A stretch of DNA of 64,000 nucleotides from VRUE01 sp963774405 (GTDB lineage: Bacteria; Actinomycetota; Thermoleophilia; Solirubrobacterales; 70-9): the NCBI GenBank assembly GCA_963774405.1, contig CAVZEV010000005.1, forward strand, positions 868,001-932,000. The letters run 5' to 3'. The notes beneath the pieces were generated by a model, which saw only the letters and a list, made by a program, of their open reading frames with translations, searched no databases and was not told the DNA's origin. A program made the position numbers and the translations under genes. Shown here one piece after another: positions 35,916 through 44,835 of the stretch. Positions within the stretch are counted from its first letter, which is position 1. Every line of letters starts with the position of its first letter.

Positions 35916-36535
35916 TGGCTCGCGATACCTCACCGCAGTGCAAGCAGTGCCGTCGCGAGGGCCAGAAGCTCTTCCTCAAGGGCGAGCGCTGCTTCACCGA
36001 CAAGTGCGGGGTCGAGCGCCGCTCCTACCCGCCCGGCGAGCACGGCCGCGGCCGCATGCGCCAGTCCGAGTACCGGGTGCAGCTGCGCGAGAAGCAGAAG
36101 ACCCGCCGCTACTACCAGGTGCTGGAGAAACAGTTCCGCGCCTACTACGACAAGGCCTCGCGCCAGGACGGCGTCACCGGCGAGAACCTCCTGCGCCTGC
36201 TCGAGTCGCGCTTCGACAACGTCCTGGTCCGGCTCGGCTTCGCCGCCTCGCGGCGCCAGGCCCGCCAGCTGATCCGCCACGGCCACTGGCTGATCAACGG
36301 CCGCCGGGTGGACATCCCCTCTTACCAAGTGCGTCCCGAGGACGTGATCTCGATCAAGTCGAACTCGGCGGCCGGCGACACGATTCGCAAGGCAACCGAG
36401 CTCGTCTCCACCGTGCCGGCCTGGCTGCAGGCCGACCACGACTCGCTTACGGCCAAGGTCCTGCGCTACCCAGAGCGCGCGGAGATCTCGGCGCCGGTGC
36501 AGGAGCAGCTGATCGTCGAGCTGTACTCCAAGTAA
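35915..36535 (+). CDS. rpsD: 30S ribosomal protein S4
   Basis: 206 residues. The N-terminus has a four-cysteine zinc knuckle (CKQCRREGQKLFLKGERCFTDKCG). The S4 RNA-binding domain is LESRFDNVLVRLGFAASRRQARQLIRHGHWLINGRRVDIPSYQV. It is a primary 16S binder, a translational repressor of alpha operons in other bacteria, and an rRNA antitermination factor. Confidence 0.97.
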   Translation: MARDTSPQCKQCRREGQKLFLKGERCFTDKCGVERRSYPPGEHGRGRMRQSEYRVQLREKQKTRRYYQVLEKQFRAYYDKASRQDGVTGENLLRLLESRFDNVLVRLGFAASRRQARQLIRHGHWLINGRRVDIPSYQVRPEDVISIKSNSAAGDTIRKATELVSTVPAWLQADHDSLTAKVLRYPERAEISAPVQEQLIVELYSK

Positions 36536-36574
36536 CCGGACCCTGTTTCTGTAACACCCACACGCAAGGAACTC

Positions 36575-37563
36575 ATGACCACTGACTTCCAGGTCCCTCG
36601 TATCACCTCAGAGAAGGTGGACGATCGCCGCGGTACCTTCACCGTCGAGCCCCTCGATAAGGGCTTCGGCTACACCTTTGGCAACAGTCTCCGCCGCGTC
36701 CTGCTCTCCTCGCTGGGCGGCGCCGCCGTCACCAGCGTCCGCATCGAGGGCGTCGCGCACGAGTTCTCCACCGTGCCGGGGGTGAAGGAGGATGTCACCG
36801 ATATCGTCCTCAACCTCAAGGGCACCTCGTCGTCCGCATGCACACCGATGCCGACGAGGTCGAGGCGCCGCTGGTGGCCACCGGCCCCGGCGAGGTCAAG
36901 GCCAAGGACATCGACCTGCCCTCGGGCGTCGAGATCCTCAACCCCGAGGCGCCGATCGCGACGCTGGAGAAGAAAACCAAGCTCGAGATCTACCTGACCA
37001 TCGGCCGCGGTCGCGGTTACTCGCCCTCTGACGAGAACAAGTCGGATGAGCAGCCGATCGGCGTGATCCCGATCGACTCGATCTTCTCGCCGATCCGCCG
37101 CGCTTCCTACGCGGTGGCGACGGCGCGCGTCGGCCAGCGCACCGACTTCGACAAGCTCACGCTTGACCTCGAGACCGACGGCTCGATCGAGCCGGGCGCC
37201 GCCCTGCGCGAGGCCTCCGAGATCCTGATCAAGAGCCTGGCGATCTTCACCGACGCCGACCGGGTCGAGGAGCTGACCGCTCGCGAGCCGGTTCCCACCC
37301 ACACCGCCGACGTGCTGCCGGGTCCCAGCGCCGGCGGCGACGGAGTTGCCGCCAACAACGGCCTCGACGAGATCCTGATCGAGGAGCTGGAGCTCGGCGT
37401 GCGCTCCTACAACTGCCTCAAGCGGGCGGGAGTGCAGACGGTCGGCGACCTGGTGCGCAAGACGCGCTCGGAGCTCAACGCGATCCCCAACTTCGGTCAG
37501 AAGTCGATCGAGGAAGTGATCGAGACCCTGCACGCACGCGGACTCGATCTTCAGGGAGACTAG
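36575..37563 (+). CDS. rpoA: DNA-directed RNA polymerase alpha subunit (one frameshift)
   Basis: The N-terminal dimerisation domain (EPLDKGFGYTFGNSLRRVLLSSLGGAAVTSVRI) is in the first frame up to about 36820. The rest (MHTDADEVEAPLVATGPGEV..., RIGRGRGYSP-type loop, then the C-terminal LGVRSYNCLKRAGVQTVGDLV domain) is in another frame to 37563. Restoring one G in AAGGG near 36820 gives LK-GHLVVRMHTDADE and a normal length of about 330 residues. The gene is essential, so an assembly error is likely. It is followed by rplQ. Confidence 0.9.
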
Positions 37564-37583
37564 GCAGGGGAGTTGACGATCCG

Positions 37584-37937
37584 ATGCGCCACCGCAAGAA
37601 GCGAAACAAGCTGAGCCGCGACGCGGCGCATCGCGAGTCCCTGCTCTCGAATCTCTCCAAGCAGCTGATCGAGCACGAACGGATCAAGACCTCGCAGGCC
37701 AAGGCCAAGGCGGTCAAGCCCGAGGTGGAGCAGTTGATCACGCTGGCCAAGCGCGGCGACCTGCACGCTCGCCGCCAGGCGCTGGCGACGCTGCACAACG
37801 ACAAGTTCATCGTGCACAAGCTGTTCGAGGAGGTCGCGCCGCGCTACGTGGAGCGCCCCGGCGGTTACACGCGGATCGTCAAGTTGGGTCCCCGCAAGTC
37901 GGACTCGACCGAGATGGTCTATCTAGAGTTGGTGTAG
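37584..37937 (+). CDS. rplQ: 50S ribosomal protein L17
   Basis: 117 residues, MRHRKKRNKLSRDAAHRESLLSNLSKQLIEHERIKTS and a C-terminus of PGGYTRIVKLGPRKSDSTEMVYLELV. It is the last gene of the alpha operon, ending just before palindrome D. Confidence 0.96.
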   Translation: MRHRKKRNKLSRDAAHRESLLSNLSKQLIEHERIKTSQAKAKAVKPEVEQLITLAKRGDLHARRQALATLHNDKFIVHKLFEEVAPRYVERPGGYTRIVKLGPRKSDSTEMVYLELV

Positions 37938-37940
37938 CTC

Positions 37941-38033
37941 GGAGGGGCGGGGCATCGCCCGCCCTGACAAATGACGAGCTAATGAGCTCGTCATTTTGAG
38001 TATCCGCCAGTTCGGGCGATGCCCCGCCCCTCC
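37941..38033. repeat. palindromic element D between rplQ and truA
   Basis: Outer arms 37941-37961 and 38013-38033 are perfect 21-bp complements. Inside lies a second perfect 12-bp stem (AAATGACGAGCT 37969-37980 with AGCTCGTCATTT 37985-37996, loop AATG). It separates convergent operons and should work as a terminator in both directions. The arm (GGAGGGGCGGGGCATCGCCC) has the same style as the B and C arms, but the core is different. Confidence 0.8.
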
Positions 38034-38058
38034 CAACGGCAGCAGCTCTAGCTGACGC

Positions 38059-38793
38059 TCAGTCATACGAGACCGACTCCAGGTACAAACCGTGAGGAGG
38101 TGCCGTTTCGCCTGCTTCGGGGCGGGGCGCTCCACGTAGGAGCTCGCGAAAGTTCTCCGGGGTTCGGCGGCCGCTGGCTACCTCCAGTTGGGTGCCGACG
38201 AGGATGCGGACCATGTTGCGCATGAAGGCGTCGGCGGTGACGTGGAAGTTGACGATGTCGCCCTCGCGGGACCAGGCGGCGTTGAGGAGCTTGCGGTGGA
38301 AGTGGACGTGGTCGGTCTGGGTGGGGGTGAAGGCGGTGAAGTCGTGGGTGCCCACGATGGCCGCAGCGCACGCCCCCAGGGACTCGTAGTCCATCCTGTG
38401 GGGCCACCAGAGGGCGCGATTCTGCTCGAAGGGGCTGGAGCTGGGGCGGGCGAGGATGCGGTAGCGGTAGGTGCGCGAGGTGGCGTCGTGGCGGGCGTCG
38501 AAGGCGCCCTCGACCGGGGTCGCAGACGTAACTGCGATGTCTCGCGGGCCGAGTCCGTTGAGCCTTTGCGACAGCTTCGCCGGCACCTCCGCAGCGGTGA
38601 CGAAGCTCGCCACCTGTCCCTCCGCATGCACCCCCGTATCGGTGCGCCCGGCCACGGTCAGCTCCACCGCTTCCCGCAGCACCGTCTCCAGTGCGCTCTC
38701 CAGCTCCTGCTGCACGGTCCGCTGCCCGGGCTGCTTTGCCCAGCCGCGGAACTTGGACCCGTCGTATTCGATGTCCAGCCGAACCGTGGTCAC
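38059..38793 (-). CDS. truA: tRNA pseudouridine(38-40) synthase TruA
   Basis: 244 residues from the GTG at 38793, which overlaps the ligA TGA. RLDIEYDGSKFRGWAKQPGQRTVQQELE opens the protein. The catalytic Asp lies in VAGRTDTGVHAEGQVASF. DAFMRNMVRILVGT is the second conserved block. It modifies the tRNA anticodon stem-loop. The alpha operon often carries truA after rplQ; here it is on the other strand. Confidence 0.93.
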   Translation of the reverse strand: MTTVRLDIEYDGSKFRGWAKQPGQRTVQQELESALETVLREAVELTVAGRTDTGVHAEGQVASFVTAAEVPAKLSQRLNGLGPRDIAVTSATPVEGAFDARHDATSRTYRYRILARPSSSPFEQNRALWWPHRMDYESLGACAAAIVGTHDFTAFTPTQTDHVHFHRKLLNAAWSREGDIVNFHVTADAFMRNMVRILVGTQLEVASGRRTPENFRELLRGAPRPEAGETAPPHGLYLESVSYD

Positions 38794-40820
38794 TTGCCGA
38801 GCAGGCTGAGCAGCGCCGGTTCGTCGAGGATCTCGGTCTCGTATTTCTCCGCCTTGGCGAGCTTCGAGCCGGGGTTCTCGCCGGCGACCACGTAGTCGGT
38901 CTTTTTCGAGACCGAGTTGACCACCTTGCCGCCGGTGTCCTTGATCAGCGCTCCGGCCTCTTCGCGAGTCAGCTCGGGCAGCGTGCCGGTGAGGACGAAT
39001 GTCTTGCCTTCCAGCGGGCCGCCGCTTGCGCGCCGTTCGGACTCGTCCTGTTCGAGCCGGAGTCCCTTGCTCTTCAGCTTCTCGATCAGGTCCCAGGTCG
39101 GCTTGTCGGCAAGCGACTCGGCGATCTGCACCGCCATGATCGGGCCGACGCCATCGACCTCCTCGATCTGCTCGGGGTCGGCGCTGTGCAGCGCGTCGAT
39201 CGAGCCGAAGTGGTCGGCGAGCGCTTCCGCGGTGACGTAGCCGACGCCGGGCAGGCCGAGCGCGTAGAGGACGCGTTTGAAGGGGCGCGAGCGTGAGGCG
39301 TCGATGGCAGCGAGCAGGTTGCGGATCGAGACCTCGCCAAAGCCCTCGAGGCCCTCCAGCTGCTCCTCGCCGAGCTCGTAGATATCGGCGACGTCGGCGA
39401 TCAGGCCTTCCTGCAGGAAGCGCAGCGCCTGCTTCTCGCCGAGGCCGTCGATGTCCATCGCGCCCTTGCTGACGAAGTGTTTGACGTGCTGGAAGGACTG
39501 GCCGGGGCAGCCGGCGCGGTTGGGGCAGACGGTGAAGACCGCGTCCTCGGGCTTGATCGTCGGGGTGTCGCAGGCGGGGCATTTGGCCGGCGGCTTGGGT
39601 TTCGGCCCACGCCGTTTGCCCTTCTCCTGGCGCTGGATCAACGGCGCCACCACCTGGGGGATCACGTCTCCCGCCCTCATCACGACGACCTCGTCGCCCG
39701 GCCGCACGTCCTTGCGCGCCAGGTCCTCCTCGTTGTGCAGGGTCGCGGTGGAGACGGTGACGCCGCCGACGTGGACCGGCTCCAGCATCGCGAAGGGGAC
39801 GAGGTGGCCGGTGCGGCCGACGTTCCAGACGACCTGCTTCAGCTTCGTCGTCGCCGTGGTCGGGGCGAACTTCCAGGCGATCGCCCAGCGCGGCTCGCGG
39901 CCGACCACGCCGAGCTCGCGCCAGAGCGCCCGCTCGTCGATCTTGACCACGACCCCGTCGATCTCGTAGTCGAGCTCATCTCGTCGTTCCTCCCACCAGT
40001 GGCAGCGCTTGACCACCGCCTCGATTCCCGCGTGGTGGTCGGTGTCCGGGTTGACCTTGAAGCCCTTGCTTCGCAGCCACTCGACCTCCTCGCTGTGGGT
40101 GGCCAGGTCGAGGCCCCTCGTCGCGCCGATGCCGTAGCACCAGACCGAGAGCGGCCGTTCGGCGGCGAGGTTGGGGTCGAGCTGGCGGATCGAGCCGGCC
40201 GCCGAGTTGCGCGGGTTGGCGAAGGCCGGCTCGCCCGCCTCGACGCGGCGTTCGTTGAGCGCCTTGAAGTCGGCGATCGGCAGGTAGACCTCGCCGCGCA
40301 CCTCGACCAGGGGCGGCGCGTCCTCGATGCGCAGCGGGATCGAGCCGATCGTGCGCAGGTTCTGGGTCACGTCCTCGCCGACGCGGCCGTCGCCGCGCGT
40401 CGCTCCGCGCGTGAACACCCCCTCCTCGTAGGTGAGCGAGATCGCCAGGCCGTCGATCTTGGGCTCGCTCGTGTAGCTGAACTCGGCGGCGCTGATGTCG
40501 AGCCGTTTGAGGTGGTTGCGGACGCGCGTCTCCCAGGCCCGCAGCTCCTCCTCGTTGCGGGCGTTGGCGAGCGAGAGCATCGGCTCGGCGTGCTCGACCT
40601 GCTCGAAGCGCTCCAGCGGCGGCGCCCCCACCCGCTGGGTCGGCGAGTCCGGGGTGCGCAGCTCGGGATGGTCGGCCTCGATCGCCCGCAGCTCGTCGAG
40701 CAGGGCGTCGTAGGTGTCGTCGTCGACGGTCGGGTCGTCGAGGACGTAGTAGCGGTGGTTGTGCTCGGCCAGCTCCTGGCGCAGCTCGGCCGCGCGCTGC
40801 TGCTCGGGCGTCCTGCTCAC
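38790..40820 (-). CDS. ligA: NAD-dependent DNA ligase LigA
   Basis: 676 residues. Ia domain with YYVLDDPTVDDDTYDALLDEL. The adenylated lysine is in EPKIDGLAISLTYEEGVFTRGATRGDG. OB fold, four-cysteine zinc finger (CPACDTPTIKPEDAVFTVCPNRAGCPG), helix-hairpin-helix repeats and a C-terminal BRCT domain (GKTFVLTGTLPELTREEAGALI) follow. It seals nicks in replication and repair. It overlaps surE upstream and truA downstream, so it belongs to a surE-ligA-truA operon. Confidence 0.97.
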   Translation of the reverse strand: MSRTPEQQRAAELRQELAEHNHRYYVLDDPTVDDDTYDALLDELRAIEADHPELRTPDSPTQRVGAPPLERFEQVEHAEPMLSLANARNEEELRAWETRVRNHLKRLDISAAEFSYTSEPKIDGLAISLTYEEGVFTRGATRGDGRVGEDVTQNLRTIGSIPLRIEDAPPLVEVRGEVYLPIADFKALNERRVEAGEPAFANPRNSAAGSIRQLDPNLAAERPLSVWCYGIGATRGLDLATHSEEVEWLRSKGFKVNPDTDHHAGIEAVVKRCHWWEERRDELDYEIDGVVVKIDERALWRELGVVGREPRWAIAWKFAPTTATTKLKQVVWNVGRTGHLVPFAMLEPVHVGGVTVSTATLHNEEDLARKDVRPGDEVVVMRAGDVIPQVVAPLIQRQEKGKRRGPKPKPPAKCPACDTPTIKPEDAVFTVCPNRAGCPGQSFQHVKHFVSKGAMDIDGLGEKQALRFLQEGLIADVADIYELGEEQLEGLEGFGEVSIRNLLAAIDASRSRPFKRVLYALGLPGVGYVTAEALADHFGSIDALHSADPEQIEEVDGVGPIMAVQIAESLADKPTWDLIEKLKSKGLRLEQDESERRASGGPLEGKTFVLTGTLPELTREEAGALIKDTGGKVVNSVSKKTDYVVAGENPGSKLAKAEKYETEILDEPALLSLLGK

Positions 40821-41626
40821 ACCGAGGAAGGGGCGCTGGCGGCCAGCATCGCCTCGAACCCCCAGCCGCGCAGGTTCTCGAGGCCGCCGTGGTCGGTCAG
40901 GTCGAAGTGGATCGGCGTGACCGAGATGCGACCGGCGGCGACCGCGTTGAGGTCGGTGCCGTCGATCTCCTCGTAGCCCGGCTGCCAGCCGTAGATCTCG
41001 TAGTGGCGGCGCCCGTCGGCCTCGCCGATCAGCTTCAGCTCGTCGTTGTAGATCCGCTTGCCGAGCTTGGTCACCTCAACCCCCTGCGGCTCGCCGGCGG
41101 GGCAGTTGACGTTGATCAGCGTCGCCTCGGGCATCGGCCGGTCACGCAGGTGGCGGACCAGCTCGGCGGCGAAGGGTGCGACCGCGCCGAAGTCGAAGCG
41201 ACCGCTGACGTAGCCCATGCCGCCGCTGGAGGATTGCTGGGAGAAGGCAACTGCCGGGATGCCGAGCACGATTCCCTCGAAGGCTGCGGCGACGGTGCCC
41301 GAGTAGGTGATGTCGTCGCCGAGGTTGGCGCCGTGATTGATCCCGGAGAAGATCAGATCGGGCCGGTGGCCGACCAGCCCCAGCTCGGCGAAGCGCACGC
41401 AGTCGACGGGGGTGCCGTCGGTCGCATACCCCTTGTCCCCGTCGCCGAACTCGACCTCCTCGACCGTCAGCGGCGAGCGCGTCGTGATGCTGCGCGCCGT
41501 CGCGCTGCGATTCGAATCCGGAGCGATCACATCCACCTCGACCCCGTCGATCTCGCGCAGCGCCCGCCGCGCCGCCTGCAGCCCGGGGGCGGAGATTCCG
41601 TCGTCGTTGGTGAGCAGCACCCGCAC
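40817..41626 (-). CDS. surE: 5'/3'-nucleotidase SurE
   Basis: 269 residues, GTG start. The metal-binding NDDGI near the N-terminus (RVLLTNDDGISAPG) and SGINHGANLGDDITYSGTVAAAFEG identify SurE, a survival-protein phosphatase acting on nucleoside monophosphates. It is the first gene of the surE-ligA-truA run. Confidence 0.95.
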   Translation of the reverse strand: MRVLLTNDDGISAPGLQAARRALREIDGVEVDVIAPDSNRSATARSITTRSPLTVEEVEFGDGDKGYATDGTPVDCVRFAELGLVGHRPDLIFSGINHGANLGDDITYSGTVAAAFEGIVLGIPAVAFSQQSSSGGMGYVSGRFDFGAVAPFAAELVRHLRDRPMPEATLINVNCPAGEPQGVEVTKLGKRIYNDELKLIGEADGRRHYEIYGWQPGYEEIDGTDLNAVAAGRISVTPIHFDLTDHGGLENLRGWGFEAMLAASAPSSV

Positions 41627-41727
41627 GACGCTCGATTCTAGGTGGCGTGGCCCACGAGTAATTGAAACGCGGGTAACGGCACACTCTGCGCGCCACTCGT
41701 GAGGCGACCTCTGAAAGCGTCCGTCTC

Positions 41728-41955
41728 ATGGGTTTGACTCACATCGGCATCCTGACGAGCGTGACCGAGGCCGCCGCTACCGCGGTTGGTGCCGGTGTCG
41801 TTCTGAGCAGCGTGGCTGTGGGTATTTGGGGGATCGCGGCCGGCAGGCCGATGGCCGAGGTGGAGAGCTGGGCGCTGAAAGGGGGCTACTTCGGCGGAGG
41901 ATTTGGCGCCGTCCTGGCCTTGGTGGACGTCATTCTTCGCTACGGTATCCAGTAA
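41728..41955 (+). CDS. small membrane protein, unknown
   Basis: 75 residues with two hydrophobic stretches (AAATAVGAGVVLSSVAVGIWGIAAG and YFGGGFGAVLALVDVIL). It is followed after 12 bases by a second small membrane protein on the same strand. A GGGTAA (41671-41676) lies upstream, reminiscent of stress-sigma -10 elements, but without a matching -35. Function unknown. Confidence 0.6.
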   Translation: MGLTHIGILTSVTEAAATAVGAGVVLSSVAVGIWGIAAGRPMAEVESWALKGGYFGGGFGAVLALVDVILRYGIQ

Positions 41956-41967
41956 CTAATTGTCTGC

Positions 41968-42177
41968 ATGGCGGAGGTTGAGATGGGAAGCATGCGCTAC
42001 ATGAACATCGGCTTGGGGGTTGCAACCGCAATCTTGATCGCCGGGGTGATTGCGTTCAGAAACTCAAGCGAGGCCGCGATGCAGGCGACCGTTCTCGTCG
42101 CGATGTTTGTAGGCCTTGCGCTTGGCGTGTGGCTCGATGCACGCGCCCAGCGCCGCAACGGCAAACGCGCTCAGTAA
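41968..42177 (+). CDS. small two-span membrane protein, unknown
   Basis: 69 residues: two membrane segments (YMNIGLGVATAILIAGVIAF and ATVLVAMFVGLALGVWL) and a basic tail (DARAQRRNGKRAQ). It forms a pair with the preceding gene. The last 7 bases overlap the end of the convergent PBP gene. Function unknown. Confidence 0.6.
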   Translation: MAEVEMGSMRYMNIGLGVATAILIAGVIAFRNSSEAAMQATVLVAMFVGLALGVWLDARAQRRNGKRAQ

Positions 42178-43424
42178 GACGCCACTTCTCCTGCGATCAG
42201 GTCCTGCTCGAGGTGGGCGAGGCCGAGATCGCGCACGCTTGCCATCAGGATCGAGAAGATCATCACCCTGCCGTCGCGGTTGAAGCAGTAGCCGGAGAGG
42301 TTGCTGACGGCTCGGATCGTGCCGGTCTTGGTGCGGCAGCGGCCGTAGGCGGCGGTGCCGTGCATGCGTTCGGCGACCGTGCCCTCGTGGCCGGCCAGGG
42401 CGAGGTCCTGGATGAATTCGTCGCCGACGTCGGTGCCGCGCATGGACTTGAGCAGATCCACCACCTGGGCCGGTGAGGCGCGGTTGGAGCGGGTCAGGCC
42501 GGAGCCGTCGACGGCGTGCACCCCCGATTCGTGGCCGCGGGCGAAGGCCTGAACGACCTTGGCTCCCGCCGCCGTCGTGCCGGCGCCGCCGAAACGGGCG
42601 CCGAGCAGCTTGATCAGCATCTCGGCGAAGAAGTTGTAGGAGTAGACGTCGGTGGTGTTGACGATGTTCGAGAGCGGCGGCGATTCGACCCGGGCAAGCT
42701 CGGTGCTGAAGGGCGGCGCGGTCCCCAGCGCGACCGTGGGGGAGATGCTGACGCCGGCCCTGCGCAGGCTCGCGTCGAGTACCTTGGCCGCGGTGATCGC
42801 GGGGTCTCTGGCGAATCCGGTGGCGCTGGGCGTGCTGTAGCCGGAGTTGAAGGAGAGACCGGAGAGCGGCCCGATTTCCGGGCTGGTCGCGTAGCCGGAG
42901 TCGGCGACGCCGCGCCGGCGGTCGAAGATGCTGTCGTCGGCGTAGAGGCGCCCGGTCACCGCGGTGACCCCGGCTTCGCGCAGCTCTCGCTTGAGCCGGA
43001 AGACGTTGGTGCCGAGGCCGCCGAGAAAGCGCCGGTAGAAGGACGGCGTACCGAGCGCGGGGTCGCCGCCGCCGACCAGGTAGAGGCTGCCATGCAGGAC
43101 GCCGTGGCGGTCGATCCCGCCATCGGTCTCGAGCAGGGTCGGGATCCTCGATTCCGGGCCGAGCCGTGCCAGCGCGGTCGAGGTCGTGAACAGCTTCATG
43201 TTCGAGGCCAGCGGGCGTTGCCGTCTCGGCGCCCGCGCGCAGAGCACCTTGCCGGTCTTGCCGTCGATGACGAGAAGGCCGCTGGAGCCGCCGCCACCGC
43301 GCAGCAAGCGAGAACGCATGGTTGCGCAACGGTCGCTGCGGGTAGCCGCCTGTGCAGCCGCGGACAGCAAGAGAGCCGCAAGCAGCGCACAAATCGCGGC
43401 GGAGATTGCCGAGTGACGCCTCAC
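42171..43424 (-). CDS. dacB: D-alanyl-D-alanine carboxypeptidase / PBP4-type (S13 family)
   Basis: 417 residues with a signal peptide (ISAAICALLAALLLSAAAQA). The three penicillin-binding motifs are present: SxxK as ASNMK (Ser about 74), SxN as SYN in TTDVYSYNFFAEMLIKLLG, and KTG in RCRTKTGTI. The large insertion between motifs 1 and 2 (LVGGGDPALGTPSF, ADDSIFD) is typical of DacB. It trims or cross-links peptidoglycan outside the membrane. Confidence 0.92.
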   Translation of the reverse strand: MRRHSAISAAICALLAALLLSAAAQAATRSDRCATMRSRLLRGGGGSSGLLVIDGKTGKVLCARAPRRQRPLASNMKLFTTSTALARLGPESRIPTLLETDGGIDRHGVLHGSLYLVGGGDPALGTPSFYRRFLGGLGTNVFRLKRELREAGVTAVTGRLYADDSIFDRRRGVADSGYATSPEIGPLSGLSFNSGYSTPSATGFARDPAITAAKVLDASLRRAGVSISPTVALGTAPPFSTELARVESPPLSNIVNTTDVYSYNFFAEMLIKLLGARFGGAGTTAAGAKVVQAFARGHESGVHAVDGSGLTRSNRASPAQVVDLLKSMRGTDVGDEFIQDLALAGHEGTVAERMHGTAAYGRCRTKTGTIRAVSNLSGYCFNRDGRVMIFSILMASVRDLGLAHLEQDLIAGEVASY

Positions 43425-43431
43425 TTAGTGG

Positions 43432-43437
43432 GATAAT
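43432..43437 (+). promoter_or_regulatory. -10 element of the patatin-like gene (probably leaderless)
   Basis: GATAAT lies at 43432-43437. The two in-frame start codons are at 43440 and 43446. A transcript starting 7-9 bases after the -10 would begin at about the second ATG, giving a leaderless mRNA. No good -35 at 17 bp is seen. Confidence 0.4.
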
Positions 43438-43439
43438 GC

Positions 43440-44693
43440 ATGTTTATGGGCAAAGTTGTGGACATAGAGTCGCAACCGCGTCGCCGCCGCAGCCGTAAAC
43501 GCCCGTCCAAGACCGCTCTCGTCCTCGGCGGCGGCGGCTTCACCGGCGGGGTCTATGAGATCGGCGCGCTGCGCGCCCTCGACCTGCTCGCGGTCAACAG
43601 CACGGTCAACAACTTCGACGTCTACGTCGGCACCAGCGCCGGCTCCTTCGTCGCCAGCATGCTCGCCAACGGGGTCACGCCGGACGAAATGATGCAGGTG
43701 ATCAACCGCCGCATCCCCTCCGAGCTCGAGGACCTCGACCTCGGCACGGTGCTGAAGCCCAACTACCTCGGCTTCGTCGAGAAGGCGGCGATGCTGCCGC
43801 TGCGCACGCTCGAGCTGGCCCGCAGCCTGGTCGGGATGGGCCGCTTCTCGGCGATGGATGTCGGTGTCGGCCTGGCCGAGGCGCTGCCGACCGGCTTCTA
43901 CTCGGGCGGCGGCATCGCCGACTACGTCGCCGCGGCGCTGAGCGAAGAGGACCGCGTCGACGACTTCCGCCTGCTCGGCAAAGAGCTCTACCTTGCCGCC
44001 ACCGACCTCGACACCTGCGAGCGCATCGTCTTCGGCGAGGAGGGCTGGAACGACGTGCCGATCTCCAAGGCGATCCAGTGCTCGACCGCGCTGCCGATCG
44101 TCTACAAGCCGGTCGACCTGAAGGGCCGCCAGATGGTCGACGGCGGCATCCGCTCGACCACCAACGTCGACATCGCGGTCGAAAAGGGCGCCAAGTTCAT
44201 CGTCGTCGTCAACCCGCTGGTGCCCTACATCAACGACTTCGAGAAGACGATTCCGACCGTCTTCGGCACGCGGGTGCGGCGCGTCTCCGACATGGGCCTG
44301 CCGGCGATCGCCAACCAGACCTTCCGGCTGATCGCCCACGCCCGCCTGCACCAGGCGGTCGAGGTCTGGCAGGAGCGCTACCCGGGCGTCGACATCATCC
44401 TGGTCGAGCCCGAGCCCAACGACGAGCTGATGTTCGGCACGCCGATCATGGACTACTCGCGCCGGCTCAGGATCGCCCGCCACGGCTTCGAATCGGTGAC
44501 CGCGACCCTGGCCAAGGACTACGACCGCTTCGAGGAGATCGCCAAGCGGCACGGCCTCGAGATCTCCGGCCGTCGCGTCAACCGCGTGGTCGAGCGGGCA
44601 TCTGAAGAGGAGCAGGAGCAGAACTCCACTTGGCGGCGGGTGCTCGAGCAGACGACTTCGGCGCTGCTGCGGCAGAGCGGCGAAGCGTCCTAG
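43440..44693 (+). CDS. patatin-like phospholipase
   Basis: 417 residues (411 if the ATG at 43446 is used). Oxyanion-hole glycine run LVLGGGGFTGGVYEIGALRAL, nucleophile elbow GTSAGSF (GxSxG) and catalytic Asp in VDGGIRSTTNVD form the Ser-Asp dyad of patatin lipases. It is expected to be cytosolic or membrane-associated, cleaving acyl esters. It converges on an acyl-CoA synthetase gene, so lipid turnover is a plausible shared theme. No signal peptide. Confidence 0.9.
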   Translation: MFMGKVVDIESQPRRRRSRKRPSKTALVLGGGGFTGGVYEIGALRALDLLAVNSTVNNFDVYVGTSAGSFVASMLANGVTPDEMMQVINRRIPSELEDLDLGTVLKPNYLGFVEKAAMLPLRTLELARSLVGMGRFSAMDVGVGLAEALPTGFYSGGGIADYVAAALSEEDRVDDFRLLGKELYLAATDLDTCERIVFGEEGWNDVPISKAIQCSTALPIVYKPVDLKGRQMVDGGIRSTTNVDIAVEKGAKFIVVVNPLVPYINDFEKTIPTVFGTRVRRVSDMGLPAIANQTFRLIAHARLHQAVEVWQERYPGVDIILVEPEPNDELMFGTPIMDYSRRLRIARHGFESVTATLAKDYDRFEEIAKRHGLEISGRRVNRVVERASEEEQEQNSTWRRVLEQTTSALLRQSGEAS

Positions 44694-44708
44694 TTACCCA
44701 GCCGGGTA

Positions 44709-44783
44709 GAGGGTCCGGTGCCCCTCCCAAAAACGCGCGGCGGAGCCGCGCTTGAGTGTTTTTGGGAGGGGCACCGGACCCTC
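44709..44783 (+). repeat. palindromic element C, copy 3
   Basis: Perfect 26-bp arms (44709-44734 and 44758-44783) around the same 23-base core as copy 1 (34593-34615). The arm sequence is different (GAGGGTCCGGTGCCCCTCCC against GGCGGCGGGTGGCCCTCCCC in copy 1). It lies 15 bases after the patatin stop, between convergent genes. Confidence 0.85.
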
Positions 44784-44835
44784 AATCCAGCTCGATATCG
44801 ATAGCGAGAGCTGAGTTGGCGCGGCAGGGGCCGGC

